Assembly (NCBI GenBank): GCA_007130675.1 | Contig: SLSB01000670.1 | Location: forward strand, 1 to 10,792 | DNA: 10,792 nt | Reading direction: 5' to 3' | Origin: Candidatus Hydrogenedentota bacterium | Lineage (GTDB): Bacteria; Hydrogenedentota; Hydrogenedentia; Hydrogenedentales; SLHB01 | Shown: positions 5,943-10,792 of the stretch, piece by piece | Layout: each line of letters opens with the position of its first letter | How positions within the stretch are numbered: position 1 is the first letter of the stretch | Position numbers and translations under genes: made by a program | The notes under the pieces: generated by a model | What the model was told of the DNA's origin: nothing | Database searches by the model: none | Seen by the model: only the letters and a program-made list of their open reading frames with translations

Positions 5943-7013
5943 ATGCTACCGAGACGTCAACGCCATGCATCGAGAATTGCTGTGGTGCTTTTGGTAGCCG
6001 CGCTGGTTCCGGCAGCCGCGGCGCCGGCAGAGGCAAGCACTTCCGCGCGCGAGGTTACCTTGGTGCTCATGACCGACACGCATCTCGATATGAAGTGCAG
6101 CGCCGAGGACCTCGCACACATGACCCGCTGGATTGTTGAGAATGCGGCCGCGTTGAACATCGGCTACGTCGGGCATTTGGGCGATGTCGGAGATCAGCGA
6201 GGCTCAGGCACGCTGTTGGAAATGCTGCAACAGGCGCGTGCGGCGTTGCAGCCCGTCGCCGATGCGGGCATTCCGATCTCGATCGCGGTCGGCAATCACG
6301 ACTACCGCGACGGCGGCGAGCACCCCCGCTCCGCCGAGGCCTTTAACCGGCCGGACACCTTCGGCGAGGCGTTCTACAGTACGAGTCCCGGATTCGGTAG
6401 CACCTTCGAGCAGGAGGCGGATTTTGGGATTGCGCACCCCGGCGGCACGGCAAATCATTACTTCACGCTTGAGCTCGGCGGCGAGGAGTTTCTGTTTCTT
6501 ACCCTCGAGTACTACCCGCGGGATGCGGTCATGGAGTGGGCGGACGCTGTGGTGCGCGAGCGCTACCCGAGCCATCATGTGGTCGTGTCTACCCATGCAT
6601 ATCTCACGCGGCAGGGCGAGTTGACCACAAGCAACTACGGCGAGCCCGAAACGGGCCCCGAATACTCGAACAGCGGCCAGGATATGTGGCAGCGGTATCT
6701 TCAACACTGGGAGAATCTGCGGTTTGTTTTCAATGGCCATTTCATTGACGAACCGCGGCAGCAGTATCTCGAGCAGACCGGCGTGCATGGGAACACAGTG
6801 CACAGCCATTTCTTCAATTATCAGAACTGGGCGTACCGGGATGGGCAGCTCTACAACACGCGTAGCGGAGGCCAGTATCAGGCGTCCGTGCTCCGGCTGT
6901 TTACCATTCAATTCGATGACAACACCGTGCGTATCAGGAACTTCTTGCCCCAGGCCAATGTGGACGTCGAACCGGCAACGCCAGAAGAGCACCCGTTTAT
7001 CCCTGCGCCATAA
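5943..7013 (+). CDS. secreted calcineurin-like metallophosphoesterase
   Basis: Seen: 356 residues with a Sec signal: basic start (RRQRHASR), hydrophobic core 12-27, cleavage near AEA-S (29-32). The metallophosphoesterase motifs are all present in order: DTH (D45, H47), GHLGDVGD (77-84, D81 and D84), GNHD (117-120), STHAY (H218) and NGHF (H266). A dinuclear metal site is therefore likely intact. The C-terminal 90 residues are Asn/Tyr/Gln-rich and beta-like, with no recognised domain. Known: the family hydrolyses phosphomono- or diesters, including nucleotides, phospholipids and sugar phosphates. It is last in the block after the lyase, oxidoreductase and isomerase, 80 bases downstream of the isomerase stop and upstream of a terminator-like hairpin. 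It may remove phosphate from a decorated polysaccharide or scavenge phosphate. The sequence alone does not decide. Confidence 0.9.
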   Translation: MLPRRQRHASRIAVVLLVAALVPAAAAPAEASTSAREVTLVLMTDTHLDMKCSAEDLAHMTRWIVENAAALNIGYVGHLGDVGDQRGSGTLLEMLQQARAALQPVADAGIPISIAVGNHDYRDGGEHPRSAEAFNRPDTFGEAFYSTSPGFGSTFEQEADFGIAHPGGTANHYFTLELGGEEFLFLTLEYYPRDAVMEWADAVVRERYPSHHVVVSTHAYLTRQGELTTSNYGEPETGPEYSNSGQDMWQRYLQHWENLRFVFNGHFIDEPRQQYLEQTGVHGNTVHSHFFNYQNWAYRDGQLYNTRSGGQYQASVLRLFTIQFDDNTVRIRNFLPQANVDVEPATPEEHPFIPAP

Positions 7014-7038
7014 TGCGGAGCAAAGACGGCGCCAGGCC

Positions 7039-7060
7039 AATGTGCACGGGCGCATTTTTT
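7039..7060 (+). terminator. intrinsic terminator at the end of the lyase-phosphoesterase block
   Basis: AATGTGC (7039-7045) pairs with GCGCATT (7050-7056), one G-T wobble, around an ACGG loop. The T-run spans 7055-7060. It lies 25 bases after the phosphoesterase stop and separates that block from the propeller gene. The stem is short, so some read-through is likely. Confidence 0.55.
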
Positions 7061-7088
7061 CGCCATAGGCCGCTCAGCTTGTTATCAT
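7060..7088 (+). promoter_or_regulatory. weak candidate promoter for the propeller gene
   Basis: TCGCCA (7060-7065; 4 of 6 to TTGACA) and TATCAT (7083-7088; 5 of 6 to TATAAT) are separated by 17 bases, between the terminator-like hairpin and the strong ribosome binding site. The match is moderate. The placement is its main support. Confidence 0.3.
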
Positions 7089-7106
7089 AGCGATTGGCGA
7101 ACATTC

Positions 7107-7115
7107 AGAGGAGGA
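7107..7115 (+). promoter_or_regulatory. strong ribosome binding site of the propeller gene
   Basis: AGAGGAGGA ends 4 bases before the ATG at 7120, with the GGAGG core 5 bases away. It fixes the start at the codon that begins a clear signal peptide. Confidence 0.7.
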
Positions 7116-7119
7116 CGCT

Positions 7120-10100
7120 ATGCGTTTTGCGAAAAGAACTTCCGGATTTCTGCCCATGCTGGCAGGTTTAGCTTTACTCTTGCTTTCGGTCCCGCTGCCT
7201 CGTGCCGCGGACGCGGCCGACTGGCCAATGTGGGGCCATGACGTCTCGCGCCGCCATGTGACCGAGACTGCCCTGCCCGATACGTTGCATCTGCACTGGG
7301 TGCATCAATTGCCGGAGCCCCAACGCGCCTGGCCGTGGCAGATGGACGATTTCGAGAAACTGGCCTTCGACGTGTCCTACGAACCGGTTGTGTCCGGGTC
7401 GATGGTGTACGTCGCCTCGATGGTAACCGACAGCATCACCGCGTATGACATCGACACGGGTGAGGAACAGTGGCGGTACGTGACCGACGGGCCGGTGCGC
7501 ATGGCCCCCACCGTATGGCACGACCGTGTGTTTGCCGTATCCGATGACGGTCATCTCTATTGCCTGCACGCAACCGAGGGCAGGCTCATCTGGAAGTTCC
7601 AGGCCGCACCCTCGGCGCGCACCGTATTGGGCAACAACCGTCTCATCAGCATGTGGCCCGGGCGGGGCGGCCCGGCCGTTTATGATGGCATGGTCTATTT
7701 TGCCGCGGGTATCTGGCCTCATGAAGGGATCTTCGTCTACGCGCTCGACGCCGTGACCGGCGAAGTGGTCTGGGAGAACTCCCGGAGTGCGGGCGAGATC
7801 TACGTAGACTCCAAGCGCTATTACTCGTATGGAGGCGTGGTCCCGCAGGGCCAGTTGGTTGTCTCGGGTGATTACCTCCTGGTGCCCGGCGGCCGCACCG
7901 TTCCCGCCGCATTCAACCGGCATACGGGCGAATTCCTGTATCTTCGGCTGGCCGGCAGCACCACCGGCAAGGGCGCGGGCGGCCACCGCGTTTTCGCCTT
8001 TGGCGACTGGTTCTTCAATGTGCGCGACGGGCAGGAGACGCATATCTATGCCTTAATGGACGGCGCGCAACACAGCATGACCCCGGTCACTATCGCAACG
8101 GATCGAGCCCTGTTTGGCGTACCCGGCGGTCGCGAGCGCTTGTGCGCGTTTGATGCGAGATTCCGGCCTACCGGTACGCCCCCGCCAAAACCGGAGGCTA
8201 CCGGAGAACGGCTGTTCGTCGAACGGGGACGCATCGGTGCCGATGGACGCGCCCCAAACCTGAGCAAACGGCTCAGCAGCGGCGTGCTGGCCAGCCATTA
8301 CGAGATCAACCGCCTGTGGGTCAATCATGTCGAGGGGTTGAACCGCTTGCATCTCGTGGCTGGTAATACCCTTTACGGAAGCGGAGCCGACGGGCGCATT
8401 TTTGCAATGGATATTTCCAATGTGAGCAGGGCGCCCGGCCTCGTCTGGACAGCCGCGGTGCCAGGAGAGGTTTTCGGCATGATAGCCGCCCAGAACCGCC
8501 TTTTCGTGACGACCGAAGAGGGCGCGTTGTATTGTTTTGGTCCTGACGAGCGCGAGACCGTTACTCATGCCCACATTCCCGAGGCAGTGACGCCGGGCGG
8601 GGATGCCTGGAACAGCCGCGTGACACAGCTCCTTGCGAACAGCAATGCCACCGATGGCTATGGTCTGGTGTTCGGCATCGGCTCGGGGCGCCTGCTCGAG
8701 GAACTGCTGGCGCAGTCCGACCTGCATATCATCGCATTCGATCCGGACCCAGCGACGGTGGCCCGTTTTCGCGAACGGTTCATTGACGCCGGTCTGTATG
8801 GCAGCCGCGTCGTGGTGCACGAGGGAAGCGCAACCACCACGAATCTGCCGCCGTACATTGCCGAACTCATTGCGTCCGAGGACCTCGAATCCGCCGGATA
8901 CGAGCCAGGCCCGGCTTTCGCCCAGGCCCTGTTCCACCCCTTGCGTCCCTACGGCGGGACCGTCTATGTGCCCTTGACCGGCCAGGCGGTCGAAGCATTC
9001 GAGCGTGCCGTCGAGGCCGCGGACCTCGAACAGGCTACACTCACACAGGGCGAGGACCATGTGTTGCTGGCGCGGCCTGGGCCGCTGCCCGGCGCGGGTT
9101 CGTGGACCCATCAGTATGCCGATGCGGCGAATTCGGCCTATTCGGCCGATAAGATCGCCAGAACGCCGCTCGGGATCACCTGGTTCGGCGCGACGCCCAA
9201 CCACAAGACGTTGCCGCGCCATTTGCATGGGCCGATCCCGCAGGCAGTGGCGGGCAGACTGATCATGCTGGGTGTTGACCATCTTTCCGCGCGTTGCGTG
9301 TATACCGGCCGCGAGCTCTGGGCCACGGAACTGCCGCTTGTCGGAAAGAATTTCACCAGCCTCGAACACGAGGCGCAACCGGCGCCGGTTTACTTCCCGA
9401 ATCATCCGGGTGCGAATTTCATTGGCAGCCCCTATGCCTCAGCCGAAGACAGCATCTACCTCGTACACGACGACCGCTGCCTGCGCGTGGACACCGCGAC
9501 GGGCGCAATCCTCGATACGTTCGAGATGCCCGAGTGGGATGACTTACAACAACACGAGCGCGATCCGCTTACCGTGGAGATGACGAAATCCTACGGGGCC
9601 GTCCTGCAAGAGGGCGAACGGTTGCGGTGGGGCAATGTGCGTTTCGCGGGCAACTGGCTGGTCGCGGCCGCCTACCCGCACATGTTCGATGATACGCAGC
9701 CAGGCCGCGAAGCAAACTGGAACGCCACGTCGAGCGAGTTCATCGTTGTGATGGATCGGCACACGGGCGAGATTCAATGGGTTCATCAAGCGCGCTACGG
9801 GTTCCGGCACAACGCCATCGCGGCAGATGCGGATAAGGTCTTCGTGATTGACAACTTGTCCGAGGAAATCCTGTCGATATTGCGCAGGCGCGGGATCAGC
9901 CCGGACACCGAACCGCAAATACGCGCTCTCGATATCCAGACGGGCGAGGTGATTTGGGTGTATGACGACGAGGTGTTCGGCACCTCGCTGAGCTATTCCG
10001 CGGCTCACGACGTGCTGCTGCAATCGGGCCATCCGGGCCGCCGGGCCGCGCTCCCTGATGAGCCGCGGGACCGGCTGGCGGGACTGCGCGGCGAGGACGG

Positions 10101-10792
10101 CGCCGTGTTGTGGGCAGAGTCGTTTACCCAGCGCCGCGCGCCCCTGTGCATGCACCCCACGCGTCAGCAGGTCATCGCAAGCACGCAGGAACCGTCGGTA
10201 AACATGGTCACTGGCGAATTTGAGACGCGCATTCACCCCATCACCGGCGAGATCGAACCCTGGAATTGGGTGGGAGCGCTGCGTTGCGGCACGCAGAACT
10301 ACAGCGAGTATCTGATCGCATTTCGCTCGGGCGCCGCGGGGATAGCCGACTTGGCCTATGACGCGGGCACCACCCAGGTCTCGGGATTCCGGCCCGGATG
10401 CACGAACAGCCTGATCGTCGCCGATGGAATGCTCAATGCCCCGGACTACACCCGCTCGTGTTCATGCAGCTACCAGCATCAGACATCGCTGGGGCTGACC
10501 CACCTGCCCGAGGCGGAATGGTGGATCTTCAACACGCTGTCCGATCCCGAGCCGGGCGCCATCAGGCGTGTGGCGGTAAATCTTGGCGCGCCCGGAAGCC
10601 GTTTCGATCAGTCGTCAGACACGTTGTGGCTCGAGTACCCCATGGTGGGCGGTCCTGCGCCAACTATTCCCGTGGAACTGGACATGAACGATGCGGGCGA
10701 GCTGTTCCGCCGTCATTCTGCGGTCATGGAAGACGCAAACGGCAGTTTCGCCTGGGTCGCCGCGTCGGGTGTCAAAGACCTCACCACGCTGC
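7120..10792 (+). CDS. large secreted PQQ-type beta-propeller protein with embedded methyltransferase-like domain, 3' end missing
   Basis: Seen: 1224 codons, still open at the window edge. A Sec signal covers about 1-30 (basic start, hydrophobic core 14-27). Propeller 1 (about 34-485) starts with DWPMWGHDVSR and has blades of the form YDIDTGEEQWRY and LDAVTGEVVWEN. A Rossmann segment (about 495-653) carries the methyltransferase motif I FGIGSG (518-523) and an acidic end of strand 2 (IIAFDPD, D541). Propeller 2 (from W662, SWTHQYADAANSAYSAD) has MDRHTGEIQWVH, LDIQTGEVIWVY and GEDGAVLW. A conserved-looking segment with C1056, C1094, C1114 and C1116 follows, then a beta-rich C-terminal part (GAIRRVAVNLGAPGSRF) that may be a carbohydrate-binding fold. 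Known: PQQ-like blades occur in quinoproteins and in BamB-type scaffolds; class I methyltransferases use SAM. Exported SAM-dependent activity would be unusual, so the domain may be structural or bind another ligand. Very similar architectures probably exist in planctomycete-like genomes. The function is unknown. Confidence 0.85.
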   Translation, partial: MRFAKRTSGFLPMLAGLALLLLSVPLPRAADAADWPMWGHDVSRRHVTETALPDTLHLHWVHQLPEPQRAWPWQMDDFEKLAFDVSYEPVVSGSMVYVASMVTDSITAYDIDTGEEQWRYVTDGPVRMAPTVWHDRVFAVSDDGHLYCLHATEGRLIWKFQAAPSARTVLGNNRLISMWPGRGGPAVYDGMVYFAAGIWPHEGIFVYALDAVTGEVVWENSRSAGEIYVDSKRYYSYGGVVPQGQLVVSGDYLLVPGGRTVPAAFNRHTGEFLYLRLAGSTTGKGAGGHRVFAFGDWFFNVRDGQETHIYALMDGAQHSMTPVTIATDRALFGVPGGRERLCAFDARFRPTGTPPPKPEATGERLFVERGRIGADGRAPNLSKRLSSGVLASHYEINRLWVNHVEGLNRLHLVAGNTLYGSGADGRIFAMDISNVSRAPGLVWTAAVPGEVFGMIAAQNRLFVTTEEGALYCFGPDERETVTHAHIPEAVTPGGDAWNSRVTQLLANSNATDGYGLVFGIGSGRLLEELLAQSDLHIIAFDPDPATVARFRERFIDAGLYGSRVVVHEGSATTTNLPPYIAELIASEDLESAGYEPGPAFAQALFHPLRPYGGTVYVPLTGQAVEAFERAVEAADLEQATLTQGEDHVLLARPGPLPGAGSWTHQYADAANSAYSADKIARTPLGITWFGATPNHKTLPRHLHGPIPQAVAGRLIMLGVDHLSARCVYTGRELWATELPLVGKNFTSLEHEAQPAPVYFPNHPGANFIGSPYASAEDSIYLVHDDRCLRVDTATGAILDTFEMPEWDDLQQHERDPLTVEMTKSYGAVLQEGERLRWGNVRFAGNWLVAAAYPHMFDDTQPGREANWNATSSEFIVVMDRHTGEIQWVHQARYGFRHNAIAADADKVFVIDNLSEEILSILRRRGISPDTEPQIRALDIQTGEVIWVYDDEVFGTSLSYSAAHDVLLQSGHPGRRAALPDEPRDRLAGLRGEDGAVLWAESFTQRRAPLCMHPTRQQVIASTQEPSVNMVTGEFETRIHPITGEIEPWNWVGALRCGTQNYSEYLIAFRSGAAGIADLAYDAGTTQVSGFRPGCTNSLIVADGMLNAPDYTRSCSCSYQHQTSLGLTHLPEAEWWIFNTLSDPEPGAIRRVAVNLGAPGSRFDQSSDTLWLEYPMVGGPAPTIPVELDMNDAGELFRRHSAVMEDANGSFAWVAASGVKDLTTL

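Noticed and set aside
4891..6036. Minus-strand open frame across the isomerase gene (381 codons)
   Set aside because: It overlaps the whole isomerase gene and both flanking gaps, has no supporting promoter or ribosome binding site, and its composition is that of a shadow frame.
8053..9405. Long open frame on the minus strand inside the propeller gene (450 codons)
   Set aside because: It lies opposite the methyltransferase-like and propeller 2 segments, has no signal or motif, and is explained by high GC content on the antisense strand.

Overview
The window is high-GC DNA (roughly 60%) that looks like a chromosome segment from an environmental PVC-type or related bacterium. Planctomycetota, Lentisphaerota, Verrucomicrobiota or Hydrogenedentota are the best guesses. 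The basis is the gene style, not a marker gene: a PASTA plus formylglycine-enzyme-like lipoprotein, Tat-exported Gfo/Idh/MocA and sugar-isomerase proteins, a PL10-like pectate lyase, and a very large PQQ-type beta-propeller protein with an embedded methyltransferase-like fold. This assignment is inference. No rRNA, tRNA, CRISPR array, insertion sequence or phage gene was seen.

Layout. Positions 1-361 are mostly non-coding. They hold a well-formed minus-strand promoter (82-110), which may drive a gene running off the left edge, and a plus-strand promoter-like pair (252-278). Positions 362-1663 encode a lipoprotein with two PASTA repeats and a SUMF1/FGE-like domain, followed by a terminator-like hairpin (1709-1758). 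After a leader of about 290 bases come four co-directional genes: PL10-like pectate lyase (2050-3516), Gfo/Idh/MocA oxidoreductase (3648-4967), TIM-barrel sugar isomerase/epimerase (4993-5862) and metallophosphoesterase (5943-7013). A hairpin with a T-run (7039-7060) ends this block. The last gene (7120 to beyond 10792) has its own strong ribosome binding site and encodes signal peptide, propeller, Rossmann methyltransferase-like domain, second propeller and a cysteine-containing C-terminal part. It is cut by the window edge.

How the genes may work together. All six clear products carry an export signal: one lipoprotein, three Sec-type and two Tat-type. The middle block reads as a cell-envelope polysaccharide-use operon. 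The lyase would cut a pectin-like polyuronate, and the Tat-exported oxidoreductase and isomerase would convert the released sugars. A dehydrogenase plus TIM-barrel pair is known from 3-keto-sugar routes of glycoside cleavage, so such a route is possible here. The role of the phosphoesterase is not evident. The final gene appears to be a separate transcription unit of unknown function.

The least ordinary item is the exported propeller-methyltransferase-propeller protein. It keeps a glycine-rich nucleotide-binding motif in a compartment where S-adenosylmethionine is not expected.
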